Source: Actinomycetes bacterium (lineage in GTDB: Bacteria > Actinomycetota > Coriobacteriia > Coriobacteriales > UBA8131). Taken from it: 64,000 bases of DNA. The DNA lies in contig WRGR01000045.1 of the NCBI GenBank assembly GCA_009787085.1, forward strand, positions 128,075 through 192,074, given 5' to 3'. Positions 30,392 to 38,426 of this stretch are shown piece after piece; the stretch's first letter is position 1; every line of letters starts with the position of its first letter. The notes under the pieces are model-generated. The model saw nothing but the letters and a program-made list of their open reading frames with translations. It had not been told where the DNA came from and searched no databases. Made by a program: the position numbers and the translations under genes.

Positions 30392-32086
30392 ATGATGCGA
30401 AAGTTCTCACGAATTTGCAAGTTGTCGCTTAGTTTGCTGTTGCTGTTCTCCCTGAGCTTGTTGGCTGTCGGCTGCAATAAGCAAGCCGATGACCCGATGA
30501 ATGGCACAGTACCCAGCGATGCAGTCGCTGCAACGCTGCGCGGCACCAATATCATGGAGGCCGATATTACTGCCACAGTAAACGTGATGCGCAAAGATGC
30601 TAACGGCAATACAGCGGATGATGTCACTTGGACTGTGATGCTGAAATGTAATGACTACACACCGGACTCCCTGCGTCAAGCCATCATCAAAAATCAGTTC
30701 ATGATGCCCATTGTGGTGCTTAGCGAGGCCGGCAATGCCGGTATCACGCCGGATGCCAAGGTCATTGACGACCAAATAACCAAACAGAAAGAACAAGCTC
30801 AGCAAGCCAAGCAGGCACAGGCGGCCACACAGGCACCCCAGCAGCCAAGCACGGGCGACCCTTGGGTTGATTACCTGAGATCGATGGGCTACGCCAATGA
30901 AGACGCCTATCGCCGTCTCTTGGAGGCCCAGAATGTCGCAACCCCGCTCTTGCAGCAAAAGATTCCGACTACCGACCCCACTAAAAACGAGATCAACTCC
31001 TTCCTTGAAGAGAATGCCCCCTATATGGTGGGCAAACGCTCCAGCACTATCATTATCCCAATTAACGATAAAACCACTGCTGCGGCCGCCAAAACCGCAG
31101 CCCAGACGGCCTTAAACCGCATCAACAAGGGCGAGAAGTTCGCCACAGTGGCCGATGCGGTCAACAAGGCCAATGGCACATTGACCGCTGCCAGCAGCAC
31201 GAATTCAACAGCCAGCACCACGACAGATACTGCTTCTGCCAGCACCAGCGCATCCGGCTACAGCGGGCTGACCGCTGGCAAAGGTGGCGACGTTGGCTGG
31301 GAAGCACTGGTGAGCTTGCCGACAGAGTACTCGACGGCCTTGGGCAAGCTGAAAAAAGGCCAGGTGTCTACTGCCCCGGTAGTCACCGATAGCGCCGTAT
31401 ACGTCATCATATGTACCGACAACTACGAACTACCAGCCAGCAAAAAGGTCGACACCAAAGCTATCCCCCAGAGCCTGCAGGATGCCGTAATGCCACTTCT
31501 GCAGGATGAACTCAACCAGCAGCGTCAAAACGACTACTTCAACAGCCTGACAAAGGATGGTGAGGCTGAAATGGTCATCAACCCGATCCCCGACGGCTTG
31601 CCCTATAACGTAGATATGAACCTAGCTCCCACCCTGCAGCAGACCGACACTTCGGTAGGCACCGGTGCTGAAGCCAAGAAGGGCGACAAGGTGACGGTGA
31701 GCTATGTTGGCAAACTGGCTGACGGCACGGTGTTCGATGCCTCCGACCAGCACGGCGGCAAGCTCGACTTCACCATCGGCAGCGGCGATATGATCGCCGG
31801 TTTTGACCAAGGAGTCGTGGGCATGAAGGTCGGCGGCGTGCGCACCTTGGTCATTCCAGCAGATTTGGCTTATGGTGCAGGTGGTTCCAGCAATGGCGCT
31901 GTAGCCATCCCGCCCTACGCTGCCCTGACCTTTGACATCAAGCTGATGGCCATAGGCGGCAAAACCACAGGCTCCGACGGGGTTGGCCTGTCGTCTGGCC
32001 TTGGCACAGCCGATAGTGCTGCCGCTGACGCTAGCGCCAACACTAACCCCCCCAGTGAGGCCGACGAAGGTAAGACGGCTCAATAA
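30392..32086 (+). CDS. Lipoprotein foldase with parvulin and FKBP domains
   Basis: This 564-residue lipoprotein has signal peptide residues 1-27 with lipobox LLAVGC (Cys28). A SurA/PrsA-like N-terminal region with a Gln/Ala linker follows. A parvulin (PpiC) domain spans about 214-344 (STIIIPIN, GEKFATVADAVN, GGDVGWEALV, GKLKKGQVSTAPVVTDSAVY). An FKBP domain spans about 428-521 (KKGDKVTVSYVGKLADGTVF and GVRTLVIPADLAYG). Both catalyse prolyl isomerisation, so it should fold secreted proteins at the outer membrane face. The joining of PpiC and FKBP in one lipoprotein is uncommon. The start MMRKFSRICK is chosen for its signal peptide; the open frame extends upstream to 30263. Confidence 0.88.
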   Translation: MMRKFSRICKLSLSLLLLFSLSLLAVGCNKQADDPMNGTVPSDAVAATLRGTNIMEADITATVNVMRKDANGNTADDVTWTVMLKCNDYTPDSLRQAIIKNQFMMPIVVLSEAGNAGITPDAKVIDDQITKQKEQAQQAKQAQAATQAPQQPSTGDPWVDYLRSMGYANEDAYRRLLEAQNVATPLLQQKIPTTDPTKNEINSFLEENAPYMVGKRSSTIIIPINDKTTAAAAKTAAQTALNRINKGEKFATVADAVNKANGTLTAASSTNSTASTTTDTASASTSASGYSGLTAGKGGDVGWEALVSLPTEYSTALGKLKKGQVSTAPVVTDSAVYVIICTDNYELPASKKVDTKAIPQSLQDAVMPLLQDELNQQRQNDYFNSLTKDGEAEMVINPIPDGLPYNVDMNLAPTLQQTDTSVGTGAEAKKGDKVTVSYVGKLADGTVFDASDQHGGKLDFTIGSGDMIAGFDQGVVGMKVGGVRTLVIPADLAYGAGGSSNGAVAIPPYAALTFDIKLMAIGGKTTGSDGVGLSSGLGTADSAAADASANTNPPSEADEGKTAQ

Positions 32087-32106
32087 GCAAGCACTAGCTG
32101 GCATGG

Positions 32107-33183
32107 ATGGCGATGTCAATTGAATTGTTGACAGGCAGCCAAGCGGTGGCATTAGGGGCCTTACGCGCTGGTGTCAATGTGTTTTGCGGCTGCCACGAGA
32201 CTGCTTTATTCGGGGCGCTGGAATACGTCGGCAAACGGGCACAACAAGACCGCTTGGAAGGCCTGAGTGTCGAGTGGCTGACTGGTGAGAGAGATGCTTT
32301 GGAAATCGCAGGCAAAGCCGCGCAGCACGGCACCTACGCCTTGACAGCCATTGGCCAACATGGCTTGTGCGCCGTTTTCGATGTTTTGATCAGCCAGAGT
32401 TGTCTTGGTGTTAGCGGCCTAGCTTTGCTGGTAGCCGATGACTTCGATGTTTCGGATGTTCGCCAGTTCGCCCAGATTGCCAAAGTACCTTTACTCGCCC
32501 CTGCAACCGTAGAAGAGGCCGAGGCCATGGCACGTGCAGCCTTTGAGCTTTCCGAGCGGTACTCGACTCCCGTCGTCCTACATCTAACGGCAGTTGTCAG
32601 CCATGCAGTCGTGGCGATGGGGGATGCACTGGATGAGCGACCGCCTACTGTCAGCAGCGCTAGACCGCGACAGCAACTGCCCGAGCCGCCGCAGCCAGCG
32701 CGGTCGCAGTCGCAGTCGTCGCAGCCGACTGCCCTCGGCCACGCTCGTCAAGATCACTCGCTGCTCGCCAAGCGCTTCAAACAACTCAGCCAGGCCAGCT
32801 CGGCCAGCCCCTTCAATCACATCGAGCAAACCGGGCGCTCAGCCGCCCCCGCCCACCTTGGGGTTGTTGCCAGTGGAGCCACTTGGACCAAGCTGCAAGA
32901 TGCCATCGCCCAGCTTGGCTATGTCGGCGTTCTGCGGCTGCTGAAAATCGGCATGCCGGTGGCCTTCCCAGAAAAACTAGCCTTGGAATTCATGAACGGC
33001 CTTTCCGAGGTGCTGGTATTCGAGGAGCCGGAACCAGTAATCGAACGTGAACTGCTCCAGCTAGTCGGTCAAAAACACCTGAAGGTGAACGTCCTCGGCA
33101 AGCTCTCCGGCACCGTCGGTTGGACAGAGAGTGGTTCCACCAATACCATACAACAGAAGATGCTGGACTTCCTTTCGGCGTAG
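32107..33183 (+). CDS. Shortened homologue of indolepyruvate ferredoxin oxidoreductase alpha subunit
   Basis: The 358-residue protein resembles the first half of IorA. A Pyr-like domain (residues 5-175: ELLTGSQAVALGALRAGVNV, VEWLTGERDALEIAGKA, SDVRQFAQIAKVPLLAPAT) is followed by a Pro/Gln/Ser linker and a transketolase C-like domain (LGVVASGATWTKLQDAI, LRLLKIGMPVAFPEKL, EVLVFEEPEPVIERE). The C-terminal half of IorA with the TPP-binding motif and Fe-S cysteines is absent. The normal YPGTPS loop reads CHETAL here. It is thus unlikely to be a working oxidoreductase alone; it may regulate, or need a separate TPP subunit. It lies 20 bp after the foldase gene. Confidence 0.7.
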   Translation: MAMSIELLTGSQAVALGALRAGVNVFCGCHETALFGALEYVGKRAQQDRLEGLSVEWLTGERDALEIAGKAAQHGTYALTAIGQHGLCAVFDVLISQSCLGVSGLALLVADDFDVSDVRQFAQIAKVPLLAPATVEEAEAMARAAFELSERYSTPVVLHLTAVVSHAVVAMGDALDERPPTVSSARPRQQLPEPPQPARSQSQSSQPTALGHARQDHSLLAKRFKQLSQASSASPFNHIEQTGRSAAPAHLGVVASGATWTKLQDAIAQLGYVGVLRLLKIGMPVAFPEKLALEFMNGLSEVLVFEEPEPVIERELLQLVGQKHLKVNVLGKLSGTVGWTESGSTNTIQQKMLDFLSA

Positions 33184-33388
33184 AAACAATCCGCAAGTCC
33201 CACACCTCAAGAATTCCCCTCGCCACCGAGAAGCAGCAATTCTCCAGACCATTAGAGCTTGCGATATCCGGAAAGACTTGACGTGCTACTGTACAACGCT
33301 GCAAGATATGGTGTGCCTACATTTACAAATATATAAAGTACCAATGTGCTCGTATAATAATCTGTTCTGAAGTGGCATTGCATACGTT

Positions 33389-35005
33389 CTATCCATCTGC
33401 AGCCTCGGCCGTCAACTGGCCTGCACCTTGTTTTTGTTCGGCGATGCGCCGGTTGATGTGGCCGAACTCGATGCGCATCATGATGGCCGCCGTGACCACC
33501 GAGGTAACATCACATATCGGATATGCCCAGTACAGGCCGTCCAGCGCAATAAGCTGTGGGAAGAGCGTCGGCATAACGATCGGCATCAGGTAGATCAGCG
33601 GGATCATGAAGATAACCTGTCGGGTCAAAGACAAGAACAGCGACTTCATCGGCTGGCCGGTAGACTGGAAGAAGCCGGCGGCCAAAATCTGCAGCCCCAT
33701 TACCGGCAACATAAACAGTTGTACCCGCAAAGCACCGGTGGTGAATTCCAAAAGGTCGTCATGGACACCAAAGAGCATGGCGATAGGCCCGGGGAAGAGG
33801 CGCACTATGACCCAGAAGAAGAGTCCAAAGACGACAATCCAAGTGAAGGCGACCCAGAAGGCCTTCTTCACCCGCTCATAGTGCTGTGCCCCGTAGTTAT
33901 AGCCGATCAAGGGCTGAACGGCAACAGAAATGCCCATGATCGGAAAGAAGCTGAACATCGCCACCCGCCCGACCACACCGATGGCCGCCAAGGCGCCGTC
34001 GGCTCCGATCACGCTCATCGCACCATACTTATTGAGCTGTTGGTTCAAGATAATGTTGATCACTGCGGCGGCAAATTGTAAGACGAAGGAGGCGGAACCC
34101 AAGCTGACAATGCTCCAGGCCAAGCGCGGCTTGATACGTAAGAAACGCCGATGCAGATGGAAGGGAGCCTTCTTGCTGAAGATGAAATAATGCATCACCA
34201 GTGCCGCACCAACCGCTTGTCCGGCCAGAGTCGCCCAAGCTGATCCGGCTACACCCCAGCCCAAATGCAACACAAACAGCCAGTTCAAGGCAATAGAGAC
34301 AGCAATGCCCGCCACCATGGAATACAGCGCCCGCATCGGGTCGCCAGCGGTACGAATGAAGTTGTTGAAGCCCATGCTCACGAACTGCAAAATAACACCA
34401 GAGCCGATGATCCGCAAGAAGACCTCGCTGGACTCGTAAACGCTTTCGCTAGCACCGGAAAACCGAAGGATCGGATCCATGAATATCCAGATCAAGACAG
34501 CGCAGACAATCCCAGCGACAAGTAACATTGAGAAGCAATTGCCCATGATTCGCTCGGCCTCGTCTTTTTTGCCCTCCCCCAAACGAAGCGAGGTAAGAGC
34601 GTTGCCGCCGACCCCGATGAGCATCGAAACCGCCATGGAGAAGATCATGATCGGCATGGCCACCGTCGCCGTAGCTTGGCCGACAGTACCCACGCCATGT
34701 CCCATAAAGATGGAGTCAACGATATTATAAAGCCCGTTGACCACCATGGCGATGATCGAAGGGATGGCGAACTCGGTGATCAATTTGGATATCTTGGCTG
34801 TACCGAAGCGCTCAATCTGCTTGACGCCGTGCTGCTCCCGTACATCGGCAGCGTTCGCTAGAGCATCGTCTGGCTCGGCAGTCGGCGAGGCGGATGCTGG
34901 TTGGCCGAGATCAGAAACAGCAACCACCTCGCGTTTCGGGCGTGGCGCGTCGGATTCTGCTTCTTTCTGAGGCTTTGGGTCTGATGTGGAGTCGTTCATA
35001 TACAT
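33389..35005 (-). CDS. MATE family efflux transporter
   Basis: This 538-residue protein has twelve hydrophobic helices in two homologous halves, each beginning with typical MATE motifs (IPSIIAMVVNGLYNIVDSIF in the first and VNIILNQQLNKYG region in the second; PQPLIGYNYGA-like VQPLIGYNYGAQHY and GFFQSTGQP also fit). MATE pumps export cationic drugs and metabolites in exchange for Na+ or H+. A hydrophilic N-terminal extension of about 65 residues precedes the first helix and is longer than normal. A full repeat element stands 11 bases upstream of the start and may replace its promoter region. Confidence 0.92.
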   Translation of the reverse strand: MYMNDSTSDPKPQKEAESDAPRPKREVVAVSDLGQPASASPTAEPDDALANAADVREQHGVKQIERFGTAKISKLITEFAIPSIIAMVVNGLYNIVDSIFMGHGVGTVGQATATVAMPIMIFSMAVSMLIGVGGNALTSLRLGEGKKDEAERIMGNCFSMLLVAGIVCAVLIWIFMDPILRFSGASESVYESSEVFLRIIGSGVILQFVSMGFNNFIRTAGDPMRALYSMVAGIAVSIALNWLFVLHLGWGVAGSAWATLAGQAVGAALVMHYFIFSKKAPFHLHRRFLRIKPRLAWSIVSLGSASFVLQFAAAVINIILNQQLNKYGAMSVIGADGALAAIGVVGRVAMFSFFPIMGISVAVQPLIGYNYGAQHYERVKKAFWVAFTWIVVFGLFFWVIVRLFPGPIAMLFGVHDDLLEFTTGALRVQLFMLPVMGLQILAAGFFQSTGQPMKSLFLSLTRQVIFMIPLIYLMPIVMPTLFPQLIALDGLYWAYPICDVTSVVTAAIMMRIEFGHINRRIAEQKQGAGQLTAEAADG

Positions 35006-35015
35006 AGTGTAGCAC

Positions 35016-35148
35016 TAGGGAGACGCCGATTAATCCCAACTGTAGTCATTGCCGGCTCAGGGCGGCAATCTTTCCCCTGATCAGCAGGGCGAAAAATTGC
35101 GGCTCGGAGGCGCAATGACGAAATTGTGAGTTGACCGGCACTTCCCTA
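35016..35148. repeat. Full-length type A palindromic element (reference copy)
   Basis: The 133-bp copy is bounded by CTAG at both ends. Ends: CTAGGGAGACGCCGATTAAT and GTTGACCGGCACTTCCCTAG, inverted and imperfect. Inside, hairpin 1 (GTCATTGCCGGCTC...GCGGCAATCTTTC), a central CCTGATCAGCAGG and hairpin 2 (ATTGCGGCTC...GCGCAATGAC) mirror each other. A further end-like sequence (AAGATGCCGATTTGACC) directly follows at 35149-35165. Confidence 0.85.
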
Positions 35149-35165
35149 GAAGATGCCGATTTGAC

Positions 35166-35440
35166 CCCCCTTGGGATGACTCTGCCGCCCCAAAGGGAAC
35201 TATGTCGCGAACGTAAAGCGAGAGTATCGGGTTGATCGAAGAGACAGCCAGAGTCAAGATCATGGTCGTCAGGAAAAGCCGGTGGCGAAGATGATTGCCA
35301 CCATGCCCAGCCCTGTTCGCAGCAACATCGGCTTGCGGCCTTTGCGGTCGGCCAAGCGTCCCCAAAGCGGCAAGATCACCGCTAGGAACAAAAACGGGGC
35401 GGCGGACATCAGCTTATCCCGTGGCGGCCTTGCTTGCGCG
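35166..35440 (-). pseudogene. Major facilitator transporter remnant
   Basis: Two fragments in different frames belong to one MFS drug-efflux gene. The first (35427-35272) reads APFLFLAVILPLWGRLADRK and GRKPMLLRTGLGMVAIIFAT, the loop 2-3 signature. The second (35275-35175) reads LFLTTMILTLAVSSINPILS and LYVRDIV, normally found at helix 7. The middle of the protein is deleted, with a frameshift at the join, and both ends are lost. The left end meets a repeat-element end. Confidence 0.7.
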
Positions 35441-35470
35441 GCAGCACAGCGTGACCGAACTGCACACAGT

Positions 35471-36406
35471 TCAATATCCCTCGGGCAGCAGTGCGGCCAC
35501 TGTGGCCATCCGTCCGGAGGCGGCACCGTCACGACGAGCAGAATGCAAATCCGGGCTGCTGAATGTGGAGAGCGGACAAATGGAGATATCGCTGGCCTTA
35601 AGACCGGCTGCGGCCAAGATAGCGGCAGCAGAAGACGGCAGATCAGCTAGCCAGTGGCCGGGGCGATTCGGGACGAAGAAAGCCTCGGGATCAGAAACGG
35701 ATGCTTGCTCCAAACGCCGTAACAGAAGGGTGCGCACTTCTTCGGAGATCTCGTAGTCGGTGGCAGCGATGCCCGGCCCGACCCAACAACAAAGGCGGGC
35801 GTGAGCGTAGCCGGGTTCAGCTCGCAACGCTGCGACAGCAACCTCAATGATGCCTGCGGCCAAACTGCGCCAGCCGGCATGAACAGCAACGACCAGCGGC
35901 CCAGTAGCGGGGGTGGCGACCTCGGCGGTGAGCACAATCGGCAGGCAGTCGGCGGTAGTGAAGGCGGCTGCCCAGCCGGGGGTAGCAAGCAGGGCAGCAT
36001 CGGCAAGTGGCCTTCCTAGAGCATCAAACTCGATTTGATCTGAGCAGACAGCAGCCAGTGACACTACACCGGGCTGTGATCGGCACTGGCCTAGGGAAGT
36101 GCTGGCCAATGCCGTTGCATCAGATTGTGGAACATGATGGCCAGCTTCTCCTCTAGTCGGCAAGGTAAAAGATTGCCGGTCAAGCCGGCAATGACTGTGG
36201 TTTGGTATTGATCGGTGCTCCCTTATCCTGATAAGGCGTATGCCGTGCTCCAATGTCAGCCAGACTAAGCGCAGCTGCCGAGACTCAAGCTGGGAGGCCA
36301 ACAGCTGCCGGCTCTTCTCGCCGACCTCACTGTCGGCCCTGAAGTCTGCCTTGCCGCCCGAGCTGCTACGAGCTTTGACAGTGAACGCCAACACCGTTGG
36401 CGGCAA
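35471..36406 (-). CDS. pgeF: Multicopper-type purine nucleoside phosphorylase PgeF/YfiH, with in-frame repeat insertion
   Basis: The YfiH/PgeF family are zinc-dependent purine nucleoside phosphorylases. The three catalytic ligands are present: His in VWLTLEHGIRLI, Cys in TTADCLPIVL and His in VVAVHAGWRSLAAG. Residues about 61-110 have no counterpart in the family and are translated from a palindromic repeat element (36078-36224) inserted in frame, between the EHG segment and DALGRPLADAALLA. The start is uncertain: a TTG gives 311 residues, but the frame is open further upstream into the end of proS and no clear binding site is seen. The insertion lies where the family has a variable loop, so the enzyme may still work. 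Confidence 0.8.
   Translation of the reverse strand: MPPTVLAFTVKARSSSGGKADFRADSEVGEKSRQLLASQLESRQLRLVWLTLEHGIRLIRIREHRSIPNHSHCRLDRQSFTLPTRGEAGHHVPQSDATALASTSLGQCRSQPGVVSLAAVCSDQIEFDALGRPLADAALLATPGWAAAFTTADCLPIVLTAEVATPATGPLVVAVHAGWRSLAAGIIEVAVAALRAEPGYAHARLCCWVGPGIAATDYEISEEVRTLLLRRLEQASVSDPEAFFVPNRPGHWLADLPSSAAAILAAAGLKASDISICPLSTFSSPDLHSARRDGAASGRMATVAALLPEGY
36078..36224. repeat. Type A palindromic element inside the pgeF coding sequence
   Basis: A copy of about 134 bp (36091-36224) begins CTAGGGAAGTGCTGGCC and ends TTGATCGGTGCTCCCTTA. It holds the hairpin AAAGATTGCCGG...CCGGCAATGACTG; the other half is degenerate. A further partial end (GATCGGCACTGGCCTAG) precedes it at 36078-36094. The reading frame of pgeF stays open through it. 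Confidence 0.8.
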
Positions 36407-36431
36407 ACCGACAGCCGGGATTACCTCGAAC

Positions 36432-38276
36432 TCACCGATACTGCTGACGATCCGACATCACCAGCTCTACTAGCTTAGATACCACCTCGGTCAGCGGCAG
36501 CAAGCTCTTCACCATGCCCTTTCGAACTTTCAGTTCCACGTTGCCCTCAGCCAAACCGCGCTTGCCCACTATCATCTGGTATGGCCAGCCGATGAGATCA
36601 GCGTCGGCGAACTTGATGCCCGGACGTTCCTTGCGATCGTCAAGCACCACCTCTATGCCGGCCTCGGCCAAGGCCGCCGCCAAGTTGCGGGCGGCTGGCT
36701 CTACCTCATTATCATCCATCGCCAACGGCAATACCACGACTTCAGCAGGTGCCACGGAGATCGGCCAAATGATACCAGCCTCATCGTTTGACTGCTCGAC
36801 CACAGCAGCCAGCGAGCGGGTTACTCCCCAACCATAGCACCCCATGATGAAGGGATGCTCGGAGCCATCCTCGTCCATATAGTTGGCACCCATGCTCTCA
36901 GCATACTTGGTGCCAAGCTGGAAGACCTGCCCGACTTCGATGCCACGCTCTACGGCCAACGGCTGCCCGCAGAATGGGCAGCGGTCGCCAGCTTGAGCTG
37001 TGGCCAAGTCGATCCAGCTGTCCACGGCGAAGTCCCGCCCTGGGCGCACCTGCTGCAAATGATAGTCGGCCTCGTTGGCACCGGTCAGCCAACTGGACAG
37101 TGCCTGCAATGCCGGGTCGGCAGCGATGCGGATACCCCTCGGCAGTCCGACCGGCCCGATAAAGCCCTTTACCAAGCCGCGCTCGGCCAACTCTGCCTCA
37201 CTTAACACATGCCAGGGATGCTCAGCATCAACATTGAAAGCCTTGGCCGCCTTGATCTCGCCCAGCTCATGGTCGCCGGGGATAAATGCCACCCACGTGC
37301 TGCCATCACCTGCCGCCAAGGCGATGGCCTTGACGGTAGCCGCAGCCGGGATTCCCAAAAAGTCACACAGCGCCTGGATCGATCCGTCAATCGGGGTATG
37401 GATGCGCTCTGGTTGTGGAGTGCCAGCACCAGCGGCGGCAGCGGTCGGGGCGGCAGCGGCCGGGGCGGCAGCATCGGTGACGGCCTCAGTGGGCAGCACA
37501 CCGTTTGTGCTGCCGTCACCTGCCATAAAAGCCTCGTGCACCTCAATGCCAACCTCGGCCACCTCGGTATTCGCCGCATAGCCGCAGCCGCAATGGACGA
37601 TCTCGGCTTCGCCGGAAGCAGCCAGCGCCATGAACTCACAAGTCACCTTGCCGCCGATCTGGCCACTGTCGGCCGCCACTGGCACATAGCGCAGCCCCAG
37701 CCGCTCACAGATGCGCCCATAGGCGGCAGACTGCAGGTCATAGTGCTCCTGCAAACTCTCATAGGAGGTATGGAAGCTGTAGGCATCCTTCATCAAGAAC
37801 TCCCGGCCACGCAGAAGCCCGAAGCGTGGCCGCACCTCGTCGCGGTACTTCCACTGAATATGGTAAAGAGACAGCGGCAGTTGCTTATAGGAGCGCAGCT
37901 CACCGCGGACGATCGCAGTAATCAGCTCTTCTTGGGTAGGTGAAAGTGCAAAGACGTGCTGGTGACGGTCTTCCAAGCGGAAAAGCTCCGGCCCGTAGTC
38001 GTCCCAACGGCCACTCTCATGCCAAAGTTCGCCAGGCTGGATGATGCTCATGACCATCTCTTGGCAGCCGATGGCATCTATCTCCTCGCGCACGATCTGC
38101 TCCACCTTGCGCAGCACCCTGAACCCAAGCGGCAAGAAACTATAGACTCCGGCCGCCACCTTGCGCATCATCGCTGCTCGCAACAACAATCGATGCGAAA
38201 CAACATCGGCATCGCCGGGATCCTCCTTTAACGTCGGGGCATAAAGAGTGCTCATGTATAGGATGCGCGCTGCGGC
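36432..38276 (-). CDS. proS: Prolyl-tRNA synthetase
   Basis: ProS charges tRNA-Pro. This 614-residue bacterial-type enzyme has class II motif 1 (GVYSFLPLGFRVLRKVEQIV), motif 2 (QWKYRDEVRPRFGLLRGREF) and motif 3 (GCYGWGVTRSLAAVVEQ), with a YbaK-like editing domain inserted (about residues 280-420) and a C-terminal anticodon-binding domain. An Ala/Pro-rich stretch near residues 265-285, encoded by a 15-bp repeat, precedes the editing domain. The start ATG at 38276 follows AAGGAAGG; another ATG at 38252 has no site. TACAAT upstream is a likely -10. Confidence 0.97.
   Translation of the reverse strand, partial: AAARILYMSTLYAPTLKEDPGDADVVSHRLLLRAAMMRKVAAGVYSFLPLGFRVLRKVEQIVREEIDAIGCQEMVMSIIQPGELWHESGRWDDYGPELFRLEDRHQHVFALSPTQEELITAIVRGELRSYKQLPLSLYHIQWKYRDEVRPRFGLLRGREFLMKDAYSFHTSYESLQEHYDLQSAAYGRICERLGLRYVPVAADSGQIGGKVTCEFMALAASGEAEIVHCGCGYAANTEVAEVGIEVHEAFMAGDGSTNGVLPTEAVTDAAAPAAAAPTAAAAGAGTPQPERIHTPIDGSIQALCDFLGIPAAATVKAIALAAGDGSTWVAFIPGDHELGEIKAAKAFNVDAEHPWHVLSEAELAERGLVKGFIGPVGLPRGIRIAADPALQALSSWLTGANEADYHLQQVRPGRDFAVDSWIDLATAQAGDRCPFCGQPLAVERGIEVGQVFQLGTKYAESMGANYMDEDGSEHPFIMGCYGWGVTRSLAAVVEQSNDEAGIIWPISVAPAEVVVLPLAMDDNEVEPAARNLAAALAEAGIEVVLDDRKERPGIKFADADLIGWPYQMIVGKRGLAEGNVELKVRKGMVKSLLPLTEVVSKLVELVMSDRQQYR
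37433..37476. repeat. 15-bp tandem repeat in proS
   Basis: Three near copies of GGCGGCAGCGGTCGG on the plus strand encode the Ala/Pro linker before the editing domain. Confidence 0.8.
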
Positions 38277-38325
38277 CATCGGCTCGTCCTTCCTTAATGT
38301 CGAGGGATTGTATATCACATTGTAC

Positions 38326-38346
38326 TCCAGGAAAGCGCCGATTGAT
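38326..38346. repeat. Single end of the palindromic element upstream of proS
   Basis: CCAGGAAAGCGCCGATTGATG matches the element end. No hairpin core follows. It sits just upstream of the proS -10 region. Confidence 0.55.
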
Positions 38347-38426
38347 GCACGGAGTGCCTCCCGCACGGCCTTATGTCGGGTAAAGCGAGGCTTGATTCGG
38401 CATAGGATGCAAAACTTACCGGGTCA

